64,000 nucleotides of DNA from Oculatella sp. LEGE 06141 (GCF_015207605.1 NZ_JADEWO010000003.1:1-64000); one strand, 5' to 3'. Shown: positions 8,188 to 16,983, numbered from the stretch's first letter. Notes: generated by a model from the sequence alone, not told the origin. Numbers and translations: made by a program.

Positions 8188-8985
8188 ATGAATGGTCAAA
8201 CGGGCTTCGTTCATAAGCCTTACCTGAAGCTCAACTCTACTGGCTGGTTGAACGCGATTAGCCAGGGGCAACAATTCCTTCAAGCTAATACCGGAACGAT
8301 TGTTGCAGCCACCATTCTATTGCTGTGGGGAGGTAGCCTGGTTGCGCTGGCACCGATCGCACTTTCAGACCTCGGTGGATGGCTGCTCCCGGCTATTTTG
8401 GTTCGCACCTTTTTACATACTGGACTGTTTATTGTCGCCCATGATGCGATGCACGGCACGGTTTGTTCCCACAATCGGAAACTCAACCATGCCATTGGCC
8501 GATTTGCTATTAGCCTCTATGCGTTTCTGCGGTACGATCGCAGCCTGGAAAAGCACTGGAGCCATCATCGTCAGCCGGGCAGAGAAGGTGACCCAGACTT
8601 TCATGGCAAAACGCACCGTCACCCAATTGCCTGGTATCTCACCTTTATGAGCCGTTATCTCGACCGCAGCCAAAATCTAATTTTGATGGTGGGCATGGGC
8701 AGCCTGTTTTTTGCCCTCCATCTGGTTCTCAACGCACCGTTCATCAATCTTATGCTGCTCTGGGTGCTGCCCATTGTTTTGAGTTCGGTTCAGCTATTTT
8801 ATTTCGGCACCTACTTGCCGCATCGCCAGCCTGAACAGGGTTACGACAACCCTCACCATGCCCAAAGCCTTTCCTGCTCGGCCTTGTGGTCATTTGTAAC
8901 CTGTTATCACTTTGGCTACCACTGGGAGCATCATGAATACCCGCAGCTCCCGTGGTATGCCTTACCGTCTGTCCGCGATCGCTAG
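8188..8985 (+). CDS. crtW: Beta-carotene ketolase, CrtW type
   Basis: This 265-residue membrane di-iron enzyme carries the three histidine motifs of CrtW-type ketolases. They are HDAMH at 85-89, HWSHH at 123-127 and HWEHH at 245-249, and the FGTYLPHR block is also present. CrtW introduces 4-keto groups into beta-ionone rings, making echinenone and canthaxanthin. Several hydrophobic segments (about 35-60, 65-85, 160-210) fit an integral membrane protein. The last segment (CYHFGYHWEHHEYPQLPW) matches ketolases rather than fatty-acid desaturases. Its TAG stop overlaps the convergent FKBP gene's stop by 3 bp, leaving no space for a terminator. The putative cruP lies 3 kb away. Confidence 0.9.
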   Translation: MNGQTGFVHKPYLKLNSTGWLNAISQGQQFLQANTGTIVAATILLLWGGSLVALAPIALSDLGGWLLPAILVRTFLHTGLFIVAHDAMHGTVCSHNRKLNHAIGRFAISLYAFLRYDRSLEKHWSHHRQPGREGDPDFHGKTHRHPIAWYLTFMSRYLDRSQNLILMVGMGSLFFALHLVLNAPFINLMLLWVLPIVLSSVQLFYFGTYLPHRQPEQGYDNPHHAQSLSCSALWSFVTCYHFGYHWEHHEYPQLPWYALPSVRDR

Positions 8986-9512
8986 CTGATTCTGAGCAGT
9001 TCTACATCAAACAGCAGCGTTGAGTTTGCTGGAATGGGTCCCACATTGCGAGAACCGTACCCCAGGTTAGGCGGAATAATGAGCTGCCGCCGCCCACCAA
9101 CTTTCATGGTGCTAATGCCTTCATCCCACCCCTGGATCACTCGACCTGCTCCTAGTTGAAAGGAAAAGGGTTGGTTGCGATCGCGTGAGCTGTCAAACTT
9201 AGTTCCATCTTCCAGAGTGCCTGTGTAGTGTACATACACCGTCTGCCCTGCTTGAGGGGTGGCACCGCTGCCTTCTTCGATGTCTACATACTGCAAACCA
9301 GATTCAGTGGTAACCACGTTATCTTCTGTCGAATCGGGTAGTTGAGCCATAATGGTTTGGGGTAGAGGGCTGATGTCTTCGATCGCCACGGCAGGCGTTT
9401 CTGTGGTCGTCAAATTGGCGGCGATCGCATCTCCACGATTGGTGAATTGAGCAACCACCAAGAAGAGGCAACAAGCCACCATAACGCCCAAGCTGATGAG
9501 AATTTCTTTCAC
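8982..9512 (-). CDS. FKBP-type peptidyl-prolyl isomerase, membrane-anchored or exported
   Basis: I choose GTG 9512 as the start because AGGAGG lies 7 nt upstream; a TTG at 9518 would be too close to that site. The 176-residue protein has an N-terminal hydrophobic segment (about residues 4-24), which may be a signal anchor or signal peptide, then a short linker. A complete FKBP domain spans about 75-176 (TVYVHYTGTLEDGTKFDSSRDR, FQLGAGRVIQGWDEGI, PPNLGYGSR, LLFDVELL). Family members catalyse proline cis-trans isomerisation and act as folding factors. The envelope or lumen location is inferred from the leader. Confidence 0.9.
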   Translation of the reverse strand: MKEILISLGVMVACCLFLVVAQFTNRGDAIAANLTTTETPAVAIEDISPLPQTIMAQLPDSTEDNVVTTESGLQYVDIEEGSGATPQAGQTVYVHYTGTLEDGTKFDSSRDRNQPFSFQLGAGRVIQGWDEGISTMKVGGRRQLIIPPNLGYGSRNVGPIPANSTLLFDVELLRIS

Positions 9513-9653
9513 CGTCAATCCTCCTGATTGCTTACATACACCTGCGTTTAGCGAATAGCAGTCGCAGACCGTTTTTCAGTTTAGCCCTATCCGTTCCATC
9601 AGTCTATGACCACCAGCAGAGCCGCCAGACCCTGAATTTAACCCTGCTGCCGA

Positions 9654-9977
9654 CTAACGCCACAGTTTGTTTTCTAAATCGCGCACCTGGCGCTCAAGCC
9701 GATCGAGCCGCCCCCGCAACTCATCCATTTCGTTTTGGCGAGGCACCCCAAGGTCTTGAAGCACGTTCCGCAACTGCCGCTGCATTTGCACCTCAAAACT
9801 GCTTTGCTCGGTCTTGAGCTGTTGCATCAAATCGTCTACAAAACCGCTAGCCTGTTCAGGGTCAAGTTTGCCGTCTCGCACCCACTGATCGCTAACCTGG
9901 CGCAACCGCTCGGCAACCAGCGAGGTGGTGCCAATTCCAATCATGAGTAACTGCTTAAGCAGATTGTTGCTATCCAT
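9654..9977 (-). CDS. Phasin-like small coiled-coil protein
   Basis: This 107-residue protein has no Cys and is helical. Residues 1-75 resemble the phasin / PHA-granule regulator family (LLKQLLMIGIGTTSLVAERLRQVSDQWV), and residues 78-105 form a strong coiled coil with heptad leucines (ELRGRLDRLERQVRDLENKL). Phasin-family proteins of this size are common in cyanobacteria whether or not they make polyhydroxyalkanoate. No PHA synthase gene is in the window, so a granule role is not supported by context. It is a lone gene upstream of the FKBP gene on the same strand, 141 bp away. Confidence 0.6.
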   Translation of the reverse strand: MDSNNLLKQLLMIGIGTTSLVAERLRQVSDQWVRDGKLDPEQASGFVDDLMQQLKTEQSSFEVQMQRQLRNVLQDLGVPRQNEMDELRGRLDRLERQVRDLENKLWR

Positions 9978-10134
9978 GCTGTATTCCTATTAGTTTGCCT
10001 TTCAAGAGAGTTAGCCCAAGGCAATAGAGCTTGATATTCTGTTCCGGATTGCTTCCAGCCTACAGTACCTATTCTGGCAAATTTGGCATGCTGTAAGCAG
10101 AAAACAATCGTTTAGATGTAGCAGGAATAACTAA

Positions 10135-10443
10135 ATGGTAATTGAGTGGTTGCAAATCAACGTCGTCCCCCCGTTACGAGAACACTATATTCAGAAGGAT
10201 ACAGAGATCTGGACTGCGTTTCTCTCCCGCTATCCCGGTTTTTTGGGCAAAGAGATCTGGATCAACCCTGATAACGTAGCTGAGCTAATTATTGTGATTC
10301 GTTGGGCAACGCGCGAGGCGTGGAAGTCGATTCCCGAAGCCGCGTTACAGGAGGTCAATCGCCAATTTAATGAAGCGATCGGCTCTGGTAACCATCAGCT
10401 TGTCGCGTCTGCTGAATATCAAGTGCGTAAGTTTCCTCAATAA
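10135..10443 (+). CDS. TIGR03792-type small protein, dimeric alpha/beta-barrel fold
   Basis: This 102-residue protein resembles the cyanobacterial TIGR03792 family, related to the antibiotic-biosynthesis-monooxygenase-like alpha/beta barrel. Visible family-like segments are VIEWLQINVVPPLREHYI, FLGKEIWINPDN and AELIIVIRWATREAWKSIP. No cofactor-binding motif can be seen and no reaction is assigned. The ATG is preceded by AT-rich sequence without a strong ribosome-binding site. The zinc-ribbon gene begins 126 bp downstream on the same strand. Confidence 0.65.
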   Translation: MVIEWLQINVVPPLREHYIQKDTEIWTAFLSRYPGFLGKEIWINPDNVAELIIVIRWATREAWKSIPEAALQEVNRQFNEAIGSGNHQLVASAEYQVRKFPQ

Positions 10444-10569
10444 TCTCTGTAAGATGCCAACTTGCTGTGTTAGCTTCCTTTGTTCTCGGTTTCTGTCAAC
10501 CCCTTTGCAGGAGGAACGTGGGTCTGGGCTAGCATACAAAATAGAACTGCTGTCTCTCTACCAAGGCTG

Positions 10570-10929
10570 ATGCTTGATTGTCCTCGTTGTCGCCAGCCTG
10601 TCGATAAACAGGCGATCGCGTGTCCCTACTGCAACGCTACGCTAAAGGCGTACGGTCATCCTGGCATTACAATTCATCGGGAAACGGGCGAGGGATATTT
10701 GTGCGAAAGCTGCACTTACCATGAGGACGACACCTGCACATTTCCGCAACGCCCATATGCCAGGGAATGTACGCTTTACCGCAACAAAATGCGGCCAACT
10801 CTGGCGCAGCCCACTTATACCCCCGGCTTTGGCGGTTCCGTAAGGCTATGGGTTAACCGGAATGGCCTGTTGCTTGGGCTGGCAGGGTTGCTGCTTATCA
10901 GTTTCCTGCTCGTCCTGTTTAGCCGTTAG
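10570..10929 (+). CDS. Zinc-ribbon membrane protein
   Basis: I start this at ATG 10570 (119 residues), giving MLDCPRCRQPV directly after an AAGG site; an upstream in-frame start at 10480 adds an unrelated tail. The N-terminus is a zinc ribbon (CPRCRQPVDKQAIACPYC). A second Cys/His cluster follows (CESCTYHEDDTCTFPQRPYARECTLY). A C-terminal hydrophobic segment (about residues 95-117, GLLLGLAGLLLISFLLVLF) should anchor it in the membrane. The cluster pattern suggests structural zinc; no enzymatic motif is present. I believe it is a conserved cyanobacterial protein, but the function is unknown. Confidence 0.7.
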   Translation: MLDCPRCRQPVDKQAIACPYCNATLKAYGHPGITIHRETGEGYLCESCTYHEDDTCTFPQRPYARECTLYRNKMRPTLAQPTYTPGFGGSVRLWVNRNGLLLGLAGLLLISFLLVLFSR

Positions 10930-11045
10930 GTTCCTTCTCGGTAGGTGCCGCACGCAGCGTGCCTTTTGTTGAAGTTTTGCGAAGTCTTTGTGCCTAACGG
11001 GAGAAGACTTGGTCTACTTAAATTACTTTGCATCTCAACACGGTT

Positions 11046-12053
11046 ATGGTATCGACTAGTACTCCCCTTGTCCTCAGGATTACTAAGCCTACGTTTTTGA
11101 AGCGTCGGGTTGCTGCGGCAGATAGTCTGGGGGCTGACGAAAAAGTAGCCAAGGGGCCTTGTCGGATTCCGCTGCACTCCTATGCGTATAGCGTTCCAGG
11201 CGAAAACCTACAAAATCACTACAAAGTGTCGTTGAGCGGGCCATACAAGGGGTCAAGCGTTTGGTATGTCTACAAAGACCACTGCCAGATCGAAGATGCC
11301 AACACGACCCAGGCAGCACGCCCTGCGGAGAAGCCGTTGGTCTTGCGGATTACAAAGCCAACTCTGCTCAAGCGCCGTCCTGTTGCCGCAGAAGCGCTAG
11401 ATGTGACCGACAAGATTGCGAAAAACCCCTGCCGGATTTACATTCACTCCTATGCCTACACCGTGCCGGGAGAGGATTTAAAGGGGCATGTTAAGGTCTG
11501 TTTTGAAGGCCCCGTTTTAGGCAACTCTAGCGTTTGGTACGTTTACAAAGATCACTGCCTGATTGAAGGAATAGACCCTCCCAAGCCAGCACAGCCAGCG
11601 TCATCCGGTTCTGGGACAGGCACTCGTCAAATCAACCAGGCTGGATTAGATTTGATCAAAAGCTTCGAGGGCTTGCGTCTGACGGCTTATATTTGCCCTG
11701 CGGGTGTGCCCACAATTGGCTATGGTTCAACCGCAGGCGTTAAAATGGGCGATCGCCTTACTCCGGCTCAAGCGGAAACACTCTTGAGGCGAGACCTGGT
11801 GCGGTTTGAGAAAGCGGTTGATACTTTAGTCAAGGTTCCCCTTACAGACAACCAGTTTAGTGCCCTGGTAAGCTTTGCATTCAATGTCGGCATTGGCGCA
11901 CTTCAGCAATCGACACTGCTGAAGTTGATCAACCAAAAAAACTATCAGGCCGCCGCACAGGAACTATTGAAATGGAATCGCGGTGGCGGTCGCGTACTGC
12001 CCGGATTGACTCGCCGTCGAGTGGCAGAACAGCGTTTGTTTTTGCAACGGTAA
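11046..12053 (+). CDS. GH24 lysozyme with a duplicated N-terminal module
   Basis: This 335-residue protein (ATG 11046; a TTG 18 bp upstream is less likely) ends in a phage-type muramidase domain (about 190-335). That domain shows the GH24 core FEGLRLTAYICPAGVPTIGYGST, where the Glu is the predicted catalytic acid, plus FNVGIGALQQSTLLKLIN and the NRGGGRVLPGLTRRR block. In front are two similar modules of about 75 residues (about 7-83 and 97-174). Each contains LVLRITKPT.LKRR, PCRI..HSYAY.VPGE and SSVWYVYKDHC.IE, and they are joined by Ala/Pro-rich linkers. I do not recognise this module; it may bind the cell wall. No signal peptide is visible. There are no phage genes around it, so it is a domesticated or standalone lysozyme. 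Confidence 0.8.
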   Translation: MVSTSTPLVLRITKPTFLKRRVAAADSLGADEKVAKGPCRIPLHSYAYSVPGENLQNHYKVSLSGPYKGSSVWYVYKDHCQIEDANTTQAARPAEKPLVLRITKPTLLKRRPVAAEALDVTDKIAKNPCRIYIHSYAYTVPGEDLKGHVKVCFEGPVLGNSSVWYVYKDHCLIEGIDPPKPAQPASSGSGTGTRQINQAGLDLIKSFEGLRLTAYICPAGVPTIGYGSTAGVKMGDRLTPAQAETLLRRDLVRFEKAVDTLVKVPLTDNQFSALVSFAFNVGIGALQQSTLLKLINQKNYQAAAQELLKWNRGGGRVLPGLTRRRVAEQRLFLQR

Positions 12054-12080
12054 CTCCAACAGCATCGTAGGCATAGAGAC

Positions 12081-12103
12081 GGCTGAACGGTAGACTGTCA
12101 GCC
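12081..12103 (+). terminator. Weak terminator-like hairpin after the lysozyme gene
   Basis: GGCTGA (12081-12086) pairs with TCAGCC (12098-12103) and is followed by TTGTTTCC. The stem is only 6 bp and the U-tract is interrupted, so it is a weak candidate. A short CAACC/CAACCC-type imperfect tandem repeat lies just downstream at about 12153-12180. Confidence 0.35.
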
Positions 12104-12194
12104 TTGTTTCCCGCTCCAACGACTGGTAAACTGACTTTCCTGATCGAGACTTACAACCTCAACCCTCAACCTCAACCCTGATGCCGCTTTCCTC

Positions 12195-12374
12195 TCAAGC
12201 GTCATCTGAGCCGTGATGAGATTTCTTTTTCCAGTGGCCAGACTGTTGAGCCGATTGCTTCGGAAGATACTCAATTTGAGCATTGATGCTTCTCAGATCA
12301 TCGTCTGCCCACTGCTTCAACACGGTATATAGCTCCTGATCAATCCGGAGCAAAAACTTCTTTTTCTCGCTCAC
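12195..12374 (-). CDS. Small ribbon-helix-helix (Arc-type) DNA-binding protein
   Basis: This 59-residue gene starts at a GTG that overlaps the SPFH stop codon as GTGA. The N-terminus ([22 protein letters not shown]) has the beta-strand plus helix of Arc/CopG-type ribbon-helix-helix proteins. The second helix follows ([14 protein letters not shown], with the usual R-S-x-N-x-Q-I-E-Y-L pattern). The tail is basic and His-rich. RHH proteins bind DNA as dimers at palindromes. The 4-bp overlap implies translational coupling to the SPFH gene. Its target is unknown; an 18-bp palindrome upstream of the SPFH start is a candidate. Toxin-antitoxin antitoxin is an alternative, but there is no toxin-like partner. 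Confidence 0.75.
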   Translation of the reverse strand: MSEKKKFLLRIDQELYTVLKQWADDDLRSINAQIEYLPKQSAQQSGHWKKKSHHGSDDA

Positions 12375-13264
12375 GTATACAATGTACCTGTGTTGATAAC
12401 GGGTTGAGTTGCATTCTCCGAAACCAGGGCAACCAGTAAATTGTTGACCATTGCCGCCTTGCGTTCTTCGTCTAATTCAACCACTCGCTGTTCGCTCAAA
12501 CGCGTCAGTGCCATTTCCACCATGCCCATTGCACCCTCGACGATCCGTTCCTTCGCTGCAATGACAGCAACCGCTTGCTGACGGCGCAGCATAGCTTGAG
12601 CAATTTCTGGTGCGTAAGCTAAATGGGTAATGCGGGCATCAATGACTTGCACCCCAGCGACTTCTAGTCGAGCCTGGGTTTCGTGCTTGAGGGCATCTGC
12701 GACATCATCTGGATTCCCGCGAAGCGATTGAGCTTCCAACTCATAATTGTCGTAGGGATAACGACTGGCAATGGCACGGAGTGCTGTTTCGCTCTGAATG
12801 GCTACGAATTCTCTGAAGGTTTCCACGTCAAAGATTGCTTTAGCAGAATCTACCACGCGCCAAACAACAACGGCGGCAATCTCGATTGGGCTACCCTGGG
12901 CATCATTCACTTTCAACTGTTCGCTGTTGAAGTTACGCACTCGTAGCGAAATCCTCTGTCGCTGCACTACCAGAGGAAGGGTCCAGTACAGCCCTGGCTC
13001 TCGAACACTACCTATGTAGCGACCAAACAGAATCAAAACTTCTGCCTGGTTGGGCTGAACCACGAAAAAGCCCAGCATCAATAACCCCGTAAGCAGCAGT
13101 AGTGTGCTGCCGATCGCAAATACGGTCGGATTCAGTAGCTCATTGTTTGCAATCGAAGTGGAACGCACCACCAGCAAGACACCGATTGCCAAAAGGACGG
13201 TGGCGATCGCCGCCACAACTAGCCCATTGATCGTCCAAGCCTTTGTCTCACGAATGTGGTTCAT
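12371..13264 (-). CDS. SPFH/band 7 (stomatin-prohibitin) membrane protein
   Basis: This 297-residue protein has two hydrophobic segments (about 10-32 and 48-69). A typical SPFH domain follows (about 70-230: [92 protein letters not shown]). A helical region after it contains the [16 protein letters not shown] motif shared with slipin/QmcA types. SPFH proteins form large membrane rings that organise lipid domains and often control FtsH-type proteases. No partner NfeD gene is adjacent. It lies 156 bp downstream of nblS on the same strand, and the RHH gene overlaps its stop. Confidence 0.88.
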   Translation of the reverse strand: MNHIRETKAWTINGLVVAAIATVLLAIGVLLVVRSTSIANNELLNPTVFAIGSTLLLLTGLLMLGFFVVQPNQAEVLILFGRYIGSVREPGLYWTLPLVVQRQRISLRVRNFNSEQLKVNDAQGSPIEIAAVVVWRVVDSAKAIFDVETFREFVAIQSETALRAIASRYPYDNYELEAQSLRGNPDDVADALKHETQARLEVAGVQVIDARITHLAYAPEIAQAMLRRQQAVAVIAAKERIVEGAMGMVEMALTRLSEQRVVELDEERKAAMVNNLLVALVSENATQPVINTGTLYT

Positions 13265-13304
13265 CCTTGCAGTCCAGCTTCGCGAAATGACATTGCCAAG
13301 CTAG

Positions 13305-13322
13305 CAAAGTGATATCACTTTG
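13305..13322. promoter_or_regulatory. Perfect 18-bp palindrome upstream of the SPFH-RHH pair
   Basis: CAAAGTGATATCACTTTG is a perfect inverted repeat ending 40 bp before the SPFH start codon (13264, minus strand). The size and symmetry suit a dimeric regulator. The RHH protein encoded downstream is an obvious candidate ligand, but that is inference. Confidence 0.5.
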
Positions 13323-13420
13323 ACAACATCAGGAGTTGGAGGACTTCCGAACCGTTTTCCGTTCAAAGACCCTCAGAATTGGCGGCTTAGCACTTGCGGA
13401 AAGCTCTTTTAAGAGGTTCT

Positions 13421-15439
13421 CTAAGGGTCGGAACTGGATCTGAGCAACAAGGAGTTCCCTCCTCCTTGTTCGGCTCCCATTGGGTTTTCCATAGAGAAGC
13501 TGGCAGAAACGGGCGCTTTCTCTTCCTGAAAAACGGCCAAGTCAAACCAAAAGGTTGTGCCTACTCCCACTTCGCTGACCAGTCTAACCAGGCTGTGGTG
13601 CTTCTCAATGATGTTGCGAACGATAGAAAGCCCCAAGCCCGTTCCTTCCAGCGTGTGAACCCGATTTTCTACTCGGAAGAAACGCTCAAAAATTGCTTTT
13701 TGATCTTCGGGATCAATTCCAATACCCGTGTCTGAAACCTCGATTCGCACCTGTGGAGTGGCGGACTGGTGGTGAGAGTTATCCTGGAGACGATAGGCGC
13801 GAATCGCAACTTTGCCGCCGGGTTGCGTAAATTTCAGCGCATTACCGACCAGGTTGGAAAAGACTTGCAGCAGCAAATCGTAGTTTCCTAAGACGGGGGG
13901 CAGGTCAGGCTCAATGTCTTGCATCAGTTCAATGCCCTTATCTTTCGCATTCAACTGATGAGTTCGTAGCGTTTGCTCGGTGGGTTGAATCAAATCAACG
14001 GCTTCAAACAGATAGCGCTTGTTTGATTCCAACCGTGACAGATCAAGAACATCGTTGACTAAGCGGGTGAGGCGATCGGTTTCTCGATTCGCGGTTTCCA
14101 AAAATTCGCGCCGTTCCCCCTCACTGAGGCTTTCTCCATATTCGTGCAGCGTTTCAATGAAGGATTTAATGTTAAACAGCGGTGTTCGCAGCTCATGGGA
14201 GACGTTGCTAATAAACTGGCTCTTGGCTTCGTTTAGCTCAGCTTCGCGTGTAATATCCTGCACCGTGATTGCAATGCCCTTAACGTTCTCACGGGATTGA
14301 TCCAGTACGGTCGTTAGCAAAATTCGAACGGTGCGGCTGGTGGGTTCGGGAATGGTAATTCGAAATTCAGCGCCCTCCCGTTCTCGTAACATTTCCTCGG
14401 GCACGTCTCCAGCGGCAATTTGACGCAGAGGGCGTGTGAGCATTGCCTTGACCGATTCTGGGAGATGCTGGATAACGCTTCTGCCCACAATCTCACTGCT
14501 GCTATCCCACCCAAAAATTCGCTGGGCGGTTGGGTTGACCAGGATCACGTTCATGTTGGTGTCTAGCAAGACGGCTCCATCGGCAATAGTAGACACCAGC
14601 GTTTCTAATTTTGCTTTTTCGGCGGTCAGTTCTTCAATGTTTTGCTCTTCGTAGCGCTCCAGGCGCTCTGCCATTTCGTTGAAGTTGAGGATGAGTTCTC
14701 CCAGTTCACCGCCGAACGGTAGATCAATACGCTGTTTGAAGTTGCCAGCCGCAATGTTTTTAACCCCCACCAGCAACTCTTTGATGGGCTGTGTAATGGT
14801 CAGAGCATTGAATACGGCTCCTAAAATAACCATCACCCAGATCGAGACGAAAACGGCGATCGTGACATCACGGGTGAGATGAGACGAGGTGACAACCGTT
14901 GGATTTGGGTTAATGCCGATCGCCATTACCCCCATGTGCCTGCCTTCGTGCAGCAGCGGCACAAACACATCGGTCACTTCGCCATCGGGTGTCAAGTGCT
15001 GCCGCACCATCGGCTCTTCGACGTTCTCAGCGTAATTATCTGGAAGCTGCATCCGCCGCCGGATGGTGAGCGAATTTTGCACCTCCGACTCAGAAAATGG
15101 AATACCAAAAAAGATGTTGCCGTCCTCATCGGCGTACAGCATGTAGCGAATGCTGGTGGTGCTGCTATAGAACCGATGCGAAAACCGAGCCAGTTCGGTT
15201 CGATTATTCTCAGCGACCAGCGGTGCGACATTTGCTGCAAGCAGCAGACCCAGGTCACGACCAAACCGGGTGTCATTCAGGCGAGCATCTTGCTGAATCG
15301 TATTGACTGCCCAAAAGGTCAGCCCGCTCATGATTAGCGATACGACCAGGGTTGCAGCGGCCATCAAGCGCGTCTGGAGTGTGAACTCTGACCACCACCG
15401 AGCAATCATTTCTCTGAGTCGATTCAATAAAGCTATCAA
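13421..15439 (-). CDS. nblS: Membrane sensor histidine kinase NblS (Hik33/DspA type)
   Basis: I start at TTG 15439 (672 residues, (M)IALLNRLREMIARWW...), where the family start aligns from memory; ATG 15409 is the alternative. The order is TM1 (about 27-47), periplasmic sensor region, TM2 (about 200-222), HAMP (about 222-275), PAS (about 285-395, LVNPTAQRIFGWDSS) and HisKA with phospho-acceptor His near 415 (FISNVSHELRTPLFNIKSF). The HATPase domain follows (NALKFTQPGG, DTGIGIDP, GTGLGLSIV). NblS is an essential cyanobacterial kinase that responds to high light, nutrient, cold and osmotic stress, acting with the RpaB/NblR regulators; neither is in this window. The SPFH-RHH genes follow on the same strand. 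Residue positions are approximate. Confidence 0.92.
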   Translation of the reverse strand: MIALLNRLREMIARWWSEFTLQTRLMAAATLVVSLIMSGLTFWAVNTIQQDARLNDTRFGRDLGLLLAANVAPLVAENNRTELARFSHRFYSSTTSIRYMLYADEDGNIFFGIPFSESEVQNSLTIRRRMQLPDNYAENVEEPMVRQHLTPDGEVTDVFVPLLHEGRHMGVMAIGINPNPTVVTSSHLTRDVTIAVFVSIWVMVILGAVFNALTITQPIKELLVGVKNIAAGNFKQRIDLPFGGELGELILNFNEMAERLERYEEQNIEELTAEKAKLETLVSTIADGAVLLDTNMNVILVNPTAQRIFGWDSSSEIVGRSVIQHLPESVKAMLTRPLRQIAAGDVPEEMLREREGAEFRITIPEPTSRTVRILLTTVLDQSRENVKGIAITVQDITREAELNEAKSQFISNVSHELRTPLFNIKSFIETLHEYGESLSEGERREFLETANRETDRLTRLVNDVLDLSRLESNKRYLFEAVDLIQPTEQTLRTHQLNAKDKGIELMQDIEPDLPPVLGNYDLLLQVFSNLVGNALKFTQPGGKVAIRAYRLQDNSHHQSATPQVRIEVSDTGIGIDPEDQKAIFERFFRVENRVHTLEGTGLGLSIVRNIIEKHHSLVRLVSEVGVGTTFWFDLAVFQEEKAPVSASFSMENPMGAEQGGGNSLLLRSSSDP

Positions 15440-15699
15440 AGTGGATATCTTAAGCGCGCGCGCAACAATCGAGATGTAATCTTCCAGGCTAAGGCAATTG
15501 ACCGCGCCGAGGAACAACTACAACCTTAGATTTTATTGTTACATGGTAACCTGCTTAAGCCAGAAAGACGTTTCAGGACAACCGTTGAGGGTAGCGCTCC
15601 TGAGCTAGAAGCTTATTCAAGGGGAGATGGAAGCAGGTTAATGTTGAAGGCTGCATTCCAGGGTTGCCAGATCGTTTGCCAGATCGCAAAGACCTGCGG

Positions 15700-16983
15700 T
15701 TAGTGGCTTAACTTCAGCACATGGTGGCCGATATCGCGACGAACGTATAAGCCTTCAAACTGGAGATGATCGACAGCGGCATAGGCTCGGGCGATCGCCT
15801 CTTCAAATGTCTCTGCAACAGCAGTGACCCCCAAAACGCGTCCTCCATCGGTGACCAGTTGCTGGTGTTTCAATTTGGTACCCGCATGAAAGACGATCGC
15901 ACCCGTTTCTTCAGCGGTTTGAATTCCCGAAATGGGATGTCCTTTTTGATGTTTACCAGGGTACCCTTCTGCTGCAACTACAACACAGGTGGCTACGCCC
16001 GATTTCCAAACTAGCGGCGGCAACTGAGACAGTTTTTGCTGAGCGCAAGCCATCATTACCGTATCCAAAGGGGTTTCCAGCAGCGGTAGAATCGCTTGAG
16101 TTTCCGGATCGCCAAAGCGGCAGTTAAACTCAATGACTTTAGGAACGCCGTCTGGTGTGATAATCAAGCCAGCATACAGCACTCCTCGATAGTCGATTCC
16201 TTGCTGGTGGAGTGCTGCAATGGTAGGTTCAAGCACTTCTCGCTGAATCCGATCCATTAAGCCGTCATTGACAACGGGAGTAGGGGCATAGGCTCCCATC
16301 CCGCCCGTGTTTGCTCCTGTGTCGTGTTCGCCAATGCGCTTATGGTCTTGAGCTGGAATCAATGGGCGAATGGTCAGGCCGTCCGTTACGGCTAAGACCG
16401 ATGCTTCTTGCCCCACGAGCCGTTCTTCGATGACTACTCGCTTTCCTGCGGCTCCAAATTCTCCGTTAAACGCCGCCTCAATGGCTGCTTTGGCTTCTTC
16501 AACGGTTTCGGCAACCGTCACCCCTTTGCCAGCCGCCAATCCGTCTGCTTTAACGACAATAGGAGCGCCCTGCTCAACCACATAGGCGATCGCTGCCTCT
16601 GCTTCGTCAAACGCCGCTGCCTTTGCCGTTGGGATTCCGGCCTGCTGCATCAGCGACTTTGCCCACGACTTGCTGGCTTCTATCTGGGCACCTGCCAGGG
16701 TTGGCCCAAATACGGTCAACTCCTGCTGGCGCATGTAGTCTGTAATGCCAGCCGCCAGGGGGCCTTCTGGCCCAACGACGATTATCCCAACGTTATTGAC
16801 AAGGGCAAAGCGAGCAATTCCCTCAAAGTCGTTCACGCCCAGAGCGAGGTTTCGACAACGGCTCAATCTGGATGTGCCGCCGTTGCCAGGAACGCAAATT
16901 ACTTCCTGAACCCGGGCTGATTGTAATAGCTTCCAGGCGAGGGCATGCTCGCGTCCCCCACTACCAACGATCAAAACTTTCAC
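15700..16983 (-). CDS. purD: Phosphoribosylamine-glycine ligase (GARS)
   Basis: This 427-residue enzyme catalyses the second step of de novo purine synthesis: 5-phosphoribosylamine + glycine + ATP gives GAR. The start is GTG 16983, giving (M)KVLIVGSGGREHALAWKL, the exact PurD opening. Visible family blocks are VGPEGPLAAGITD, the ATP-grasp region PIVVKADGLAAGKGV, the DHKRIGEHDTGANTGGMGAY signature and EFNCRFGDPETQ. Length is normal. It is followed downstream by nblS on the same strand, 260 bp away, and has its own upstream gap, so it is likely monocistronic. Purine genes are scattered in cyanobacteria, so the lack of other pur genes nearby is expected. Confidence 0.97.
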   Translation of the reverse strand: MKVLIVGSGGREHALAWKLLQSARVQEVICVPGNGGTSRLSRCRNLALGVNDFEGIARFALVNNVGIIVVGPEGPLAAGITDYMRQQELTVFGPTLAGAQIEASKSWAKSLMQQAGIPTAKAAAFDEAEAAIAYVVEQGAPIVVKADGLAAGKGVTVAETVEEAKAAIEAAFNGEFGAAGKRVVIEERLVGQEASVLAVTDGLTIRPLIPAQDHKRIGEHDTGANTGGMGAYAPTPVVNDGLMDRIQREVLEPTIAALHQQGIDYRGVLYAGLIITPDGVPKVIEFNCRFGDPETQAILPLLETPLDTVMMACAQQKLSQLPPLVWKSGVATCVVVAAEGYPGKHQKGHPISGIQTAEETGAIVFHAGTKLKHQQLVTDGGRVLGVTAVAETFEEAIARAYAAVDHLQFEGLYVRRDIGHHVLKLSH

